From NCBI RefSeq assembly GCF_009769735.1, contig NZ_WSRO01000002.1, positions 7,861,001 through 7,925,000 on the forward strand: a DNA stretch of 64,000 nt, written 5' to 3'. The notes under the pieces were generated by a model. The model had not been told where the DNA came from and did not search any database. It saw nothing but the letters and a program-made list of their open reading frames with translations. A program made the position numbers and the translations under genes. Of the stretch, positions 31,421 through 39,365 are shown one piece after another (within the stretch, counting starts at the first letter, position 1; each line of letters opens with the position of its first letter). This DNA comes from Streptomyces sp. BA2 (GTDB lineage: Bacteria > Actinomycetota > Actinomycetes > Streptomycetales > Streptomycetaceae).

Positions 31421-31487
31421 ACGGCTCATGCGCCGAGGTCGCACGCTACGCACACGGACGAGCCGTGTGACGCGGTGACTCCAGACC

Positions 31488-31499
31488 TCAGACGAGCAA
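31488..31499 (-). CDS. Four-codon upstream ORF (fMet-Leu-Val-stop) in the ABC-F leader
   Basis: TTG CTC GTC TGA is preceded by AGGAG seven bases upstream, about 20 bases after the predicted transcription start. It would encode only three residues. Its place ahead of a hairpin and a terminator suggests a sensor ORF for translation-inhibiting drugs. It is a prediction from spacing alone. Confidence 0.45.
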   Translation of the reverse strand: MLV

Positions 31500-31536
31500 C
31501 GTCCTACTCCTATCGGCGACAACAGAACCGCTATAC

Positions 31537-31565
31537 ACCGTAGGGTGCGCCCCGGCGACTGTCAA
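31537..31565 (-). promoter_or_regulatory. Canonical promoter for the ABC-F/UvrA-like operon
   Basis: On the minus strand TTGACA (31565-31560) and TACGGT (31542-31537) are separated by exactly 17 bases, a strong housekeeping-type promoter. Transcription should start near 31530. Confidence 0.7.
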
Positions 31566-31597
31566 CGATTTATCGTGACCGCGGACAAGGAGGCCTC

Positions 31598-32278
31598 ATG
31601 CCTTACGGCTCGCTCTCGCTGCCGACCCGGATCTTCCTGCTGGCCTGGGACACCGGTCGGAACAGGATCGCCGGCGCACCGGAGCTGCACTACGCGGTGC
31701 GGGCCTGCGCGCTCGCGGAGCTGGCCCAGCGCGGACTCGTCTCGGACGTGGACGGCATCGTCACACCGGTCTTCGGCGCACGCACCGGAGACCCGGCACT
31801 CGACGGGCTCCTCGAACTCATCGAGGAGTCCCGGCCCCGCAAATGGAACGGCTGGATCACCCACAAGTCCCGCTACTCCATGGACAGGGTGCGCGACCAG
31901 CTGGCATCCGAGGGCTATCTGCGGACGGAGCGCACCCGGGTCTTCGGGATCTTCCCCTCCCGGCGGTACGAACTGGAGCGCGCCGGATACGTCGAGGTCC
32001 TGCACGCCGAGGCGCTCGCGGTCCTGCGCGGTCCGGTGCCGGTCTCCGAGGTCCACGCGGGCGACGCGGCCCTGGTGGTGTGCGCGGCGACGGGCAAGCT
32101 GCGCGCCGTCATCTCGGGCAAGGACCGCAGGCAGTACAAGGACCGGCTCGACGCGCTCACCGACCGGAGCGGGGCCCCGGCCCCGGAGCTCCCCGAGCTG
32201 ATGCGGGGGCTGCGCAAGGCGCTGGCGTCGGCGGTGACGTACGCGGAGGCGGCGAGGTCGGGCGGCGGGGGTGGCTGA
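31598..32278 (+). CDS. GPP34 (GOLPH3-like) family protein
   Basis: The 226-residue protein belongs to the GPP34 family, related to eukaryotic Golgi phosphoprotein 3, which binds phosphoinositide membranes. Marks are SLPTRIFLLAWDT at the N-terminus, YAVRACALAELAQRGLV, then FPSRRYEL and a helical C-terminus. Actinobacteria have many paralogues, with suggested roles in membrane or vesicle-like processes and development, but none is well defined. The ATG at 31598 has AAGGAGG six bases upstream. It converges with the SsgA-like gene, with only 21 bases between stops. Confidence 0.9.
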   Translation: MPYGSLSLPTRIFLLAWDTGRNRIAGAPELHYAVRACALAELAQRGLVSDVDGIVTPVFGARTGDPALDGLLELIEESRPRKWNGWITHKSRYSMDRVRDQLASEGYLRTERTRVFGIFPSRRYELERAGYVEVLHAEALAVLRGPVPVSEVHAGDAALVVCAATGKLRAVISGKDRRQYKDRLDALTDRSGAPAPELPELMRGLRKALASAVTYAEAARSGGGGG

Positions 32279-32299
32279 GGGGGTCGGCAGGGGGCCCGT

Positions 32300-32716
32300 T
32301 CAGCAGGCGTCCCGCATCAGATCGGCGAGGTCCTGGTCCAGGTCGACGTACAGATGCTCGTCGCCCGTGGGCACCAGGGCCAGGGAGCGGTCCAGGAAGC
32401 GGCGCAGCTCGCCGGTGCGGATGTGGACGATCGCCGTGCCCTCGGGGGCGTGGAACTCCACGACCGTGCGGTCGAAGCCGTACGGCCGCACGCGGACGTC
32501 GCCGTCGCCCACCGCCTGTTCCATGCCCTGCGCGAGCAGCTCACGGGCGAAGGTCCAGTAGACCTCGATGCCCTCCAGGGTCGCCGGGGCGGGGAAACTC
32601 ATCCGGACGGCGAACGGATCGCTCCGGTCGTAGTGCAGTGTCGCGGGAATGGTCGACATCCGCGGTGCGGCGGCGACGAGGCGGGCCTCTACGGCTTGGT
32701 CGATGCTGGTGGACAA
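32300..32716 (-). CDS. SsgA-like sporulation and cell-division protein (SALP)
   Basis: The 138-residue protein is an SsgA-like protein, a family limited to morphologically complex actinomycetes that steers septum placement and spore-wall assembly. Family pattern is clear in ATLHYDRSDPFAVRMSF, YWTFARELLAQGMEQAVGDGDV, RPYGFDRTVVEFHAPEG and a C-terminus LDQDLADLM. The TTG at 32716 is chosen as start because GAGGGAG stands seven bases upstream and STSIDQAVEARLV follows. It is not SsgA or SsgB by sequence; which of the SsgC-G classes it belongs to was not decided. Confidence 0.9.
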   Translation of the reverse strand: MSTSIDQAVEARLVAAAPRMSTIPATLHYDRSDPFAVRMSFPAPATLEGIEVYWTFARELLAQGMEQAVGDGDVRVRPYGFDRTVVEFHAPEGTAIVHIRTGELRRFLDRSLALVPTGDEHLYVDLDQDLADLMRDAC

Positions 32717-32887
32717 CGCCTGCTCCCTCACTGACAGCTGGACTACTCGGGTCGGCACTTGGATAGACGTCGGAATGACGGAATCCGTGCACGCGAACAC
32801 GGAGTGACCTCGGTCACCGCGCGCTCTTCACCGTCTTCACAGAATTCCCGGAAGGAATCCTTCGTTCCGGTGGTAACTTCGCCCGCC

Positions 32888-34063
32888 ATGAAGTCCTTGG
32901 GGAAGACGAGGAGGGCGCGGTCCCTGGGCCGTGCGGTGTCGGTGGGACTGTGCGGGGCGGCTCTCGCCGCGACGGCACTGGCCGCACCCGGGCTCGCCCA
33001 GGCGGCCTCCGGGGAGCAGCCGCAGCGGGGTGAGGGCTGGGACCTCAAGGACAGCGGCACCGACGCGCGCTTCCGCGGTCTCGCCGCAGTCAGCAGAAGT
33101 ACCGCCTGGGTGGCCGGCGCGAAAGGCACCGTGCTGCGCACCTCGGACGGCGGCCGGCACTGGCGGAACGTCTCCCCGCCCGGAGCCGGAGAGCTGGAGT
33201 TCCGGGACATCGAGGCCTTCGACGGCCGCCGGGCGGTGGTCCTCGCCATCGGCGAGGGCGAGGCCTCGCGGGTCTTCCGCACCGCGGACGGCGGAGCGAC
33301 CTGGACGGAGTCCTTCCGCAACACCGACCCCAAGGCCTTCTACGACTGCATGACGTTCTTCGACCGGCGCCACGGCCTCGCGATGAGCGACCCGGTGGAC
33401 GGCAAGTACCGCATCCTGTCCACCGCCGACGGCGGCCGCTCCTGGAAGGTCCTGCCCAGCGACGGCATGCCCGCCGCGCAGGAGGGCGAGGCGGGCTTCG
33501 CGGCCAGCGGCCAGTGCCTGGTGAGCTCCGGCTCCCGCGACGTGTGGCTGGCCACGGGTGGAGCGCCACGCGCGCGTGTCCTGCACTCCGCCGACCGCGG
33601 CCGCACCTGGACGGCCACGGACGCGCCGATCCCGGCGGGCGACCCCGCGCGCGGCGTCTTCGGTCTCGCCTTCCGCGACCGTACGCACGGCATCGCGGTC
33701 GGTGGCGACTACCGCGCCGACCAGCCGTCTTTGAAGGCGGCGGCCACCACCGGCGACGGCGGCCGCACCTGGACCACGGCAGCCGAGCCGCCGCCCGCGT
33801 ACCGCTCCGGGGTGGCCTGGCTGCCGGGGAGCCGCAGGGGCGCGCTCGCCGTCGGGCCGGCCGGCACGGACGTCACGTCGGACGGCGGCCGCACCTGGCG
33901 GACGGTCGACCCGGGGTCGTACGACACCGTGGACTGCACCCGGGACCGGGCCTGCTGGGCGTCCGGCGAGAAGGGCCGGATCGCGCGCTGGGAGCGGGAC
34001 CAGGGCCTCAGGGCAGCTGCTGCCGATAGGGGGCGAGTGCCGGGGCCGTCTTCGTGGCGATGA
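32888..34063 (+). CDS. Secreted BNR-repeat / Ycf48-like beta-propeller protein
   Basis: The 391-residue protein has a Sec signal peptide (MKSLGKTRRARS then a hydrophobic core, cleaved near AQAASG) and a propeller. The propeller is made of Asp-box repeats: TSDGGRHW, TADGGATW, TADGGRSW, SADRGRTW, TGDGGRTW and TSDGGRTW. Such proteins resemble the photosystem assembly factor Ycf48/HCF136 and sialidase-like propellers, but in Streptomyces their role is unknown; carbohydrate binding or an oxidoreductase-associated role has been guessed for relatives. The ATG at 32888 lacks a strong ribosome site. Its last 18 codons overlap the 3' end of the convergent YciI-like gene, which suggests loss of an earlier stop. 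Confidence 0.85.
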   Translation: MKSLGKTRRARSLGRAVSVGLCGAALAATALAAPGLAQAASGEQPQRGEGWDLKDSGTDARFRGLAAVSRSTAWVAGAKGTVLRTSDGGRHWRNVSPPGAGELEFRDIEAFDGRRAVVLAIGEGEASRVFRTADGGATWTESFRNTDPKAFYDCMTFFDRRHGLAMSDPVDGKYRILSTADGGRSWKVLPSDGMPAAQEGEAGFAASGQCLVSSGSRDVWLATGGAPRARVLHSADRGRTWTATDAPIPAGDPARGVFGLAFRDRTHGIAVGGDYRADQPSLKAAATTGDGGRTWTTAAEPPPAYRSGVAWLPGSRRGALAVGPAGTDVTSDGGRTWRTVDPGSYDTVDCTRDRACWASGEKGRIARWERDQGLRAAAADRGRVPGPSSWR

Positions 34064-34304
34064 ACTCGGTGATGCGGTACTCGCAGACCTCCGCGAGCAC
34101 GAAGGGGTCACTCGCCGCGATCTTCTCGATGGCCGCACGGTCGTCGGCCACGGCCAGGATCACGCCGCCGTCGCGCGGGTTCTTGCGCCCGGAGGCGATG
34201 AAGACGCCCTGCGCGTACAGCTGGTCGAGCCATGCGACGTGGGCCTCCAGCTCCTTGTCGACGGCGGACACGGGCGCGGTGTAGGTCAACTCGAGAACGA
34301 ACAT
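34008..34304 (-). CDS. YciI-like protein
   Basis: The 98-residue cytoplasmic protein has the ferredoxin-like alpha/beta fold of the YCII family: MFVLELTYTAP, VDKELEAHVAWLDQLYAQGVFIASGRK, PRDGGVILAVADD and SDPFVLAEVCEYRI. The HVAW histidine and the DPF aspartate are the usual conserved pair. Members are small enzymes of mostly unknown activity. ATG 34304 is taken as start because the conserved MF begins there. The 3' end overlaps the convergent BNR-repeat gene by 56 bases. Confidence 0.88.
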   Translation of the reverse strand: MFVLELTYTAPVSAVDKELEAHVAWLDQLYAQGVFIASGRKNPRDGGVILAVADDRAAIEKIAASDPFVLAEVCEYRITEFIATKTAPALAPYRQQLP

Positions 34305-34519
34305 GATCGCGAGGTTACCGCCGCGCGCCGCCATGTGCGGTCAGGGGCCGGGGTGTTCGCTTCGTCCCGTATCCGTAGCAAGTGTGAACGTGCGAGGTGT
34401 GCACGGTGCGGAATCGCCTCGACCACTTGCGTAGTCGCCCCTTATGCTGACCGCTCAACCGGCCGCGCTACGGGGTGAATTCGTGCTGCGCGCCGGCCCA
34501 TTTCTGTCTGGAGTTCACT

Positions 34520-35122
34520 TTGCTGTACAGGAAGACCGCTTTGCGCGTTGCCGCACCCGTGGCCGTGCTCGCCCTCGCGCTGACCGCCTGCGGTGGCGGC
34601 GACAAGAAGGACTCGGCGGACAAGCCGAAGGCCGGGGCGAACGAGCCCAAGGCCAAGCCGAAGCCCGAGTCCGGCGGCGAGCTCGGCACCGGCGAGAGCG
34701 CCACCGGCAAGGTGAAGGAGGGCGACGCCTCCGTCACGTACGAGATCACCGCGCAGAAGGTCGAGCTGGGCACGGAGGCCGACACCAAGAAGATGGTGTC
34801 GGACCCCAAGGAGGCCAAGGGCCTTGTCCCGGCCATCTCCTACGTGAAGTACACGCACAAGTCCGGTGCGCCCCTCAAGGAGACCCCGGACGCCAACGAC
34901 GGCACCACGATATGGGCGGACGGGCAGCGCGGCACCCTGGTCATCGGCGCCGCCGACGACGCGCCGGGCTGTGAGGACCCCTCGTCCATCGAGGGCTGGA
35001 AGCAGGGCGAGACCCACGTCCTGTGCGACACCTACCTGGTGCCCAAGGACGCGAAGGACCTGGAGATCCACTGGGCCGAGGAGGACGGCGAGCCGTTCAT
35101 CTGGAAGTTCGCGGCCAAGTAG
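34520..35122 (+). CDS. Secreted lipoprotein, unknown function
   Basis: The 200-residue product starts at TTG 34520, with GGAG six bases upstream, and has a lipoprotein signal MLYRKTALRV...LALTACGGG with lipobox LTAC. The lipidated cysteine is followed by a Lys/Pro/Ala-rich spacer (about 30 residues) and a compact beta-rich domain containing VTYEITAQKVELGT, YVKYTHKSG and WAEEDGEPFIWKF, with two cysteines that may pair. No named domain was recognised. It should sit on the outer face of the membrane. No operon partner is evident. Confidence 0.82.
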   Translation: MLYRKTALRVAAPVAVLALALTACGGGDKKDSADKPKAGANEPKAKPKPESGGELGTGESATGKVKEGDASVTYEITAQKVELGTEADTKKMVSDPKEAKGLVPAISYVKYTHKSGAPLKETPDANDGTTIWADGQRGTLVIGAADDAPGCEDPSSIEGWKQGETHVLCDTYLVPKDAKDLEIHWAEEDGEPFIWKFAAK

Positions 35123-35178
35123 CGCACCGCCGGGCGGGCGGGGTGGGAGAAGGCCGAAGGCCTAGTCTTGACCGCACC

Positions 35179-35931
35179 ATGACGACCCACGCCGCCGCCC
35201 ACGCCGCCGCCCACGCCGCCACCATCGCGCACATCCCCGCCGACTGGCCCGCCGACGAGCCGACCGCACGCGCCGTCCAGGACGGACTCCGCGCGCGGGT
35301 CGTCCTCGACGAAGCGGGCCCTGAGCCGGGCACGGGACACGTCACGGGAGTCGACGTCGCCTACGACGACGAGCGCGACATCGTGGCCGCCGCGGTCGTC
35401 GTCCTGGACGCCGCGACGCTCGACGTCGTCGAGGAGGCCACCGCGGTGGGCCGCGTGGCCTTCCCGTACGTGCCGGGCCTGCTCGCCTTCCGCGAGATCC
35501 CCACCGTCCTCGCCGCCCTGGGGGCGCTCGAAGCCGCCCCGGGCCTCGTCGTCTGCGACGGCTACGGCATCGCGCACCCTCGCAGGTTCGGCCTCGCGAG
35601 TCACCTCGGCGTCCTCACCGGGCTGCCCACGATCGGCGTGGCCAAGAACCCCTTCACGTTCACGTACGAGGCTCCGGACGCGCCGCGGGGGAGCGCGGCG
35701 CCGCTCATGGACGGAGACGAGGAGATCGGCCGCGCCCTGCGCACCCGCGAGGACGTCAAGCCGGTCTTCGTCTCCGTCGGCCACCGCGTGAGCCTGGCCA
35801 ACGCCTGTGCCCACACGCTCCGTCTCACCCCGCGCTACCGCCTCCCGGAGTCGACGCGCCGCGCGGACGCCCTGTGCCGCGCGGCGCTGCGCGAGGCGAC
35901 AGCTACCGCGACGCCGCCACCCGGAAGCTGA
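35179..35931 (+). CDS. nfi: Endonuclease V (deoxyinosine-specific repair)
   Basis: The 250-residue enzyme cuts DNA near deoxyinosine formed by adenine deamination. Motifs are GVDVAYDD with a catalytic aspartate, FPYVPGLLAFREIPTVL, the second aspartate in VVCDGYGIAHPRRFGLASHLG and GLPTIGVAKNPF. The N-terminus has an odd Ala/His tandem (AAAHAAAHAA), encoded by repeated GCCCACGCCGCC, before the conserved DWP region. The ATG at 35179 is the first in frame, although translation from a later start is possible. Its 3' end overlaps the convergent saccharopine-dehydrogenase-like gene by 29 bases. Confidence 0.93.
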   Translation: MTTHAAAHAAAHAATIAHIPADWPADEPTARAVQDGLRARVVLDEAGPEPGTGHVTGVDVAYDDERDIVAAAVVVLDAATLDVVEEATAVGRVAFPYVPGLLAFREIPTVLAALGALEAAPGLVVCDGYGIAHPRRFGLASHLGVLTGLPTIGVAKNPFTFTYEAPDAPRGSAAPLMDGDEEIGRALRTREDVKPVFVSVGHRVSLANACAHTLRLTPRYRLPESTRRADALCRAALREATATATPPPGS

Positions 35932-37114
35932 GCCCCGCCGCCGTCAGTCGCGCCGTCAGCGCGTCACCCATCGCCACGGCGGTGGTCACCTGCCCGGCGA
36001 CGTCCGGCAGGCCGTCGTCGAGGGCCAGGCACAGGGCCGCCTCGCCCAGCATCTTCGCCGTCTCGTCGTAGCCCGGATCGCCGCCCGAGACCTCCGTGAA
36101 CACCCGCTTGCCGCCGCCCTCGCCGACGAACCGCACGGAGAACCAGCTCTCCGCGCGCCGCTGCTCGCTCGGCCCATCGCCCGGCTTCAGGCGCGAGGAC
36201 AACCACCGCCGCGCGGGCGGCAGTTGAGCCGCGGCCACCAGCGCGCTGACGGCCGCCGCGCCGCCCACCGCGAACGGCAGGGTCTTCACCGCCGCGTAGT
36301 GCCGGTACCGGAAGTCGGGCCCGTAGCGCTCCAGCGCCCTGGCCGAGCGCTGCACGACCTGCGGGTCGATCGTCGGCAGGGGCAGAGCCCAGGCGCCGAC
36401 CTCGCCCGCGTACCGGGGCGCGCTCGGTGGCGCGTACGCCTTGCGGTCGACCAGGCGCGGCTCGTGCCGCCGCCGGTCGCGCGCGGCGGTCAGCATCTGC
36501 GGTCCGCGCGCGAACTGGGCGAGCGCGGAGGCGAACGTGCCCCCGGAGAACGTCGCGTTGCTGCGTACGAAGCCGTCGACGCGTAGTGGCACACCCTCCG
36601 GGAGCTGCCGCACGGTGAAGTACGCGCCCAGGTCGTGCGGGACCGAGTCGAAGCCGCAGGAGTGCACGAGGCGCGCGCCCGTCTCGCGTGCGCGGGCGTC
36701 GTGCCGCACGTACATGAGGTCGACGAACTCCGGCTCCCCGGTGAGGTCCACGTAGTCCGTGCCCGCCTCGGCGCACGCGGCGACGAGTTCCTGGCCGTAC
36801 TCGAGGTAGGGCCCGACGGTCGTGGCCACCACGCGCGCGTGGCCCGCCATCTCCCGCAGGGACGCCGGGTCCGCCACGTCCGCGCGGACGAGGGGGAGTT
36901 CCGCGCAGGCCGGGTGGGCTTCGGCGAGCTTGTCCCGCAGCCGCTTCAGCTTCCCGGTGTCACGCCCCGCGATCGCCCAGCGCAGCCCTTCGGGGGCGTG
37001 CGCCGCGAGGTACTCCGCGGTGAGCACGCCGACGAAACCGGTCGCTCCGAAGAGCACGATGTCGTACGCGCGGTCCGCCGCACGCTCCTTGCCGTTGCCG
37101 TTCTGACTGGTCAT
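35903..37114 (-). CDS. Saccharopine dehydrogenase-like / trans-acting enoyl reductase family protein
   Basis: The 403-residue protein has an N-terminal Rossmann fold (YDIVLFGATGFVGVLTAEYLA, then WAIAGRD) and the conserved GPYLEYGQELVAACAEAGTDYVDLTGE and SCGFDSVPHDLGAY. This family includes lysine-pathway saccharopine dehydrogenase relatives and the mycobacterial trans-acting enoyl reductase used in lipid synthesis. The actinobacterial copies more closely resemble the latter. A short hydrophobic segment near residues 285-302 may give membrane association. AGAGAGGTG precedes the ATG. The precise substrate is unknown. Confidence 0.85.
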   Translation of the reverse strand: MTSQNGNGKERAADRAYDIVLFGATGFVGVLTAEYLAAHAPEGLRWAIAGRDTGKLKRLRDKLAEAHPACAELPLVRADVADPASLREMAGHARVVATTVGPYLEYGQELVAACAEAGTDYVDLTGEPEFVDLMYVRHDARARETGARLVHSCGFDSVPHDLGAYFTVRQLPEGVPLRVDGFVRSNATFSGGTFASALAQFARGPQMLTAARDRRRHEPRLVDRKAYAPPSAPRYAGEVGAWALPLPTIDPQVVQRSARALERYGPDFRYRHYAAVKTLPFAVGGAAAVSALVAAAQLPPARRWLSSRLKPGDGPSEQRRAESWFSVRFVGEGGGKRVFTEVSGGDPGYDETAKMLGEAALCLALDDGLPDVAGQVTTAVAMGDALTARLTAAGLSFRVAASR

Positions 37115-37198
37115 GGCACCTCTCTTCCCTGCACCCCGTGCCGATGTCGGTGGCCGAGGCTAGCGTGAGGAGCCGGATCGGTTACCAGGAGGTACCCC

Positions 37199-37585
37199 AT
37201 GGCTGTCCCGAAGAGTGCCCTGACGAAGTGGGAACGGGTGCGCGGTTTCGCGCTCGGCATGCCGGGCGCCGCCGAGGAGTTCCCGTGGGGCGAGAGCGTC
37301 GCCAAGGTCAACAAGAAGGTGTTCGTCTTCCTCGGGACCGACGACGGCAGTTACCCCCTCGGGATCACCGTCAAGCTCACGGACGAGGCGGCACACGCCC
37401 ATGCCCTGACGGCGCCGGGCGCGGAGCGCGCGGGGTACGGCCTGGGCAAGTCGGGCTGGGTGCGGGTCCCCCTGGAGGAGAAGGGCACCCCGGCCGCCGA
37501 CCTGCTCTGCGACTGGGTCGAGGAGAGCTACCGCACGATCGCCACGAAGAAGCTGGTCGCGGAACTGGACGCCCGCGACGCGTGA
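37199..37585 (+). CDS. MmcQ/YjbR family protein
   Basis: The 128-residue cytoplasmic protein has the CyaY-like fold typical of MmcQ/YjbR (double-wing DNA-binding-like) proteins: ALGMPGAAEEFPWGESVAKVNKKVFVFL, then ITVKLTDEAA, YGLGKSGWVRVPL and WVEESYRTIATKKLVAEL. Their biological role is not established. The ATG at 37199 has AGGAGGT about seven bases upstream. It converges with the DUF523 gene. Confidence 0.88.
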   Translation: MAVPKSALTKWERVRGFALGMPGAAEEFPWGESVAKVNKKVFVFLGTDDGSYPLGITVKLTDEAAHAHALTAPGAERAGYGLGKSGWVRVPLEEKGTPAADLLCDWVEESYRTIATKKLVAELDARDA

Positions 37586-37613
37586 CGGACCGGACTGCCC
37601 TCCGGCAGGAGCC

Positions 37614-38063
37614 TCACGCCCCGGGCGCCGACCGCACGGTGATCCCGTTCCGCTCGAACAGCGCCGCCGTCACCCCGTCGCCCGACACCAGCTTCCCCTC
37701 GAACGACCCGTCGTGCACGAGCCCTCGCCCGCACGACGGGCTGCGTGGCATCAGGAGCGCCTCGGTACAACCCCCGCTCCGCGCGGCGACCAGGGCGCGC
37801 CGGGCACCCTCGATGAACTCGGCCGTCACGTCGTGGCCCGTGTCGTCGACGACACGGGCCGTGCCGTCGAGTACGTCATGACCGTCGCCGCCGACGAGCT
37901 CGGCAGGGCGGCGCGGTGTCGGCAGGCCGCCCGCCGCCTCCGGGCAGAAGGAGACGACCGCGCGTCCCTCCACCGCCTCGTCGACCTCGGGCGACGCCTT
38001 GTCGCGGCCGTCGAAACGGCAGGGCACCCCGCGTAGACACGCGCTGACCAGTACGGAATCCAT
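37614..38063 (-). CDS. DUF523 / TudS-like iron-sulfur protein
   Basis: The 149-residue protein matches DUF523: LVSACLRGVPCRFDG at the N-terminus, FCPEAAGGLPTPR in the middle, and MPRSPSCGRG near the C-terminus. The cysteines C9, C40 and the one in SPSCG are the expected ligands for an iron-sulfur cluster. Members include a thiouracil desulfidase, so it may remove sulfur from thiolated bases. The real substrate is unknown. The ATG at 38063 is divergent from the fatty-acid operon. Confidence 0.88.
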   Translation of the reverse strand: MDSVLVSACLRGVPCRFDGRDKASPEVDEAVEGRAVVSFCPEAAGGLPTPRRPAELVGGDGHDVLDGTARVVDDTGHDVTAEFIEGARRALVAARSGGCTEALLMPRSPSCGRGLVHDGSFEGKLVSGDGVTAALFERNGITVRSAPGA

Positions 38064-38173
38064 GCGTCGAGGCTAAGCGCCGCGCTTGCTTCCCCGAAAT
38101 TGCCTAAGCGCTTGCTTGCTAGGGTCTTGTGCGGAGTGGAACACGTTCTTAGCATCACTGGTGTTACATCAGT

Positions 38174-38195
38174 TGTGTCATAGCTGTGTCATAGC
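38174..38195. repeat. Tandem 11-bp repeat just before the fatty-acid operon
   Basis: TGTGTCATAGC occurs twice in perfect tandem, ending 12 bases before the start codon of the CaiB-type gene. The position, beside the ribosome site, suggests a regulator binding site or a control of translation. Confidence 0.6.
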
Positions 38196-38207
38196 GCTGG
38201 GGGCTCA

Positions 38208-39365
38208 ATGGCAGTGCCGGACAAGGGCGTTCACGGACCGCTCGCAGGCGTGCGTGTGGTTGAGCTGGCGGGCATCGGGCCTGGCCCGTTCGCTGCCATG
38301 CTCCTCGCCGACCTCGGTGCCGACGTCGTGCGCGTCGACCGACCGGGCGGCGGCGGTCTCGCGATCAACCCCGAGTACGACGTCACCAACCGCAACAAAC
38401 GCTCCGTGATCGTCGACCTCAAGGCGACGGACGGAGCGGACCGCGTCCTCGACCTGGTCGACCGCGCCGACGTCCTCATCGAGGGCTACCGCCCCGGCGT
38501 CGCCGAGCGCCTCGGGGTCGGGCCGAGTGCCTGCCAGGCCCGCAACCCGAAGCTCGTCTACGGACGGATGACAGGGTGGGGTCAGGAGGGCCCGCTGGCC
38601 CAGCGCGCCGGGCACGACATCGCGTACATCGCGATCACCGGCACCCTCGGCATGATCGGCAACCCCGGTGAGCCGCCCACCGTCCCCGCGAACCTCGTCG
38701 GCGACTACGCGGGCGGCTCGCTCTACCTCGTCGTCGGCATCCTCGCTGCCCTGCACCACGCCCGTGCCACCGGCGCCGGGCAGGTCGTGGACGCCGCGAT
38801 CGTCGACGGCACCGCCCACCTCACGTCGATGATCCACGGCATGCTCGCGGCCGGCGGCTGGCAGGACCGGCGCGGCGCCAACCTCCTGGACGGCGGCTGC
38901 CCGTTCTACGGCAACTACGAGACCGCCGACGGCGGTTACATGGCCGTCGGCGCACTGGAGCAGCAGTTCTACGACGAGTTCATCGAGCTGCTCGGCCTCG
39001 CGGACCAGGCGCCCGCCCGCAAGGACCTCGCCCGCTGGGGCGAACTGCGCGAGGCGGTCGCCGCCCGCTTCAAGGAGCGGACGCGCGAGGAGTGGACGGC
39101 CGTCTTCGAAGGCTCCGACGCGTGCGTGGCGCCCGTCCTTTCGCTGTCCGAGGCCCCCGGCCACCCCCATCTCGCTGCCCGCGGCACCTTCGTCGACCAC
39201 GGCGGCATCACCCAGCCCGCCCCCGCGCCCCGCTTCTCCGCGACGCCGACTCACGTCCGCGGCGGTCCCGCCCAGCCGGGCGCCGACACCGAGGCCGTGG
39301 CCCGCGACTGGGACGTACCGGCCCTCGTCCAGCAGTCCGGCACACCCACGAAGGAAGACGACTGA
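38208..39365 (+). CDS. CaiB/BaiF family protein, alpha-methylacyl-CoA racemase-like
   Basis: The 385-residue protein belongs to the class III CoA-transferase fold. The sequence best fits alpha-methylacyl-CoA racemase, which interconverts 2R and 2S methyl-branched acyl-CoAs. Evidence includes VVELAGIGPGPFAAMLLADLGADVVRVDRPGG, the likely catalytic histidine in RAGHDIAYIA and the aspartate in LVGDYAGGSLYLVVG. The ATG at 38208 has GGGGG six bases before it. It is the first gene of an operon with flavoprotein, acyl-CoA dehydrogenase, thiolase and FadB-type genes, and overlaps the next gene by one base. The pathway suggests breakdown of branched acyl chains, which is inference. Confidence 0.9.
   Translation: MAVPDKGVHGPLAGVRVVELAGIGPGPFAAMLLADLGADVVRVDRPGGGGLAINPEYDVTNRNKRSVIVDLKATDGADRVLDLVDRADVLIEGYRPGVAERLGVGPSACQARNPKLVYGRMTGWGQEGPLAQRAGHDIAYIAITGTLGMIGNPGEPPTVPANLVGDYAGGSLYLVVGILAALHHARATGAGQVVDAAIVDGTAHLTSMIHGMLAAGGWQDRRGANLLDGGCPFYGNYETADGGYMAVGALEQQFYDEFIELLGLADQAPARKDLARWGELREAVAARFKERTREEWTAVFEGSDACVAPVLSLSEAPGHPHLAARGTFVDHGGITQPAPAPRFSATPTHVRGGPAQPGADTEAVARDWDVPALVQQSGTPTKEDD

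Larger units (their letters stand above)
31286..31536 (-). promoter_or_regulatory. Long structured 5' leader of the ABC-F operon, probable transcription attenuator
   Basis: About 245 nucleotides separate the predicted promoter from the ABC-F start. In order on the minus strand there are a ribosome site and four-codon ORF (31488-31511), a seven-pair hairpin (31451-31469), a terminator-like hairpin with five U residues (31397-31420), and then about 110 bases to the ABC-F ribosome site. A 36-codon open frame (31319-31429; begins MSRPPDAG, proline-rich) also lies here but lacks a good ribosome site. The architecture matches ribosome-mediated attenuation, in which a drug-stalled ribosome on the short ORF prevents termination. 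Confidence 0.6.

Noticed and set aside
31319..31429. 36-codon open frame in the ABC-F leader as a leader peptide.
   Set aside because: It lacks a ribosome site and overlaps the terminator hairpin; the four-codon ORF upstream is the better candidate.
37595..37608. Small hairpin between the YjbR-like and DUF523 genes as a terminator.
   Set aside because: Only five base pairs; too weak to call.
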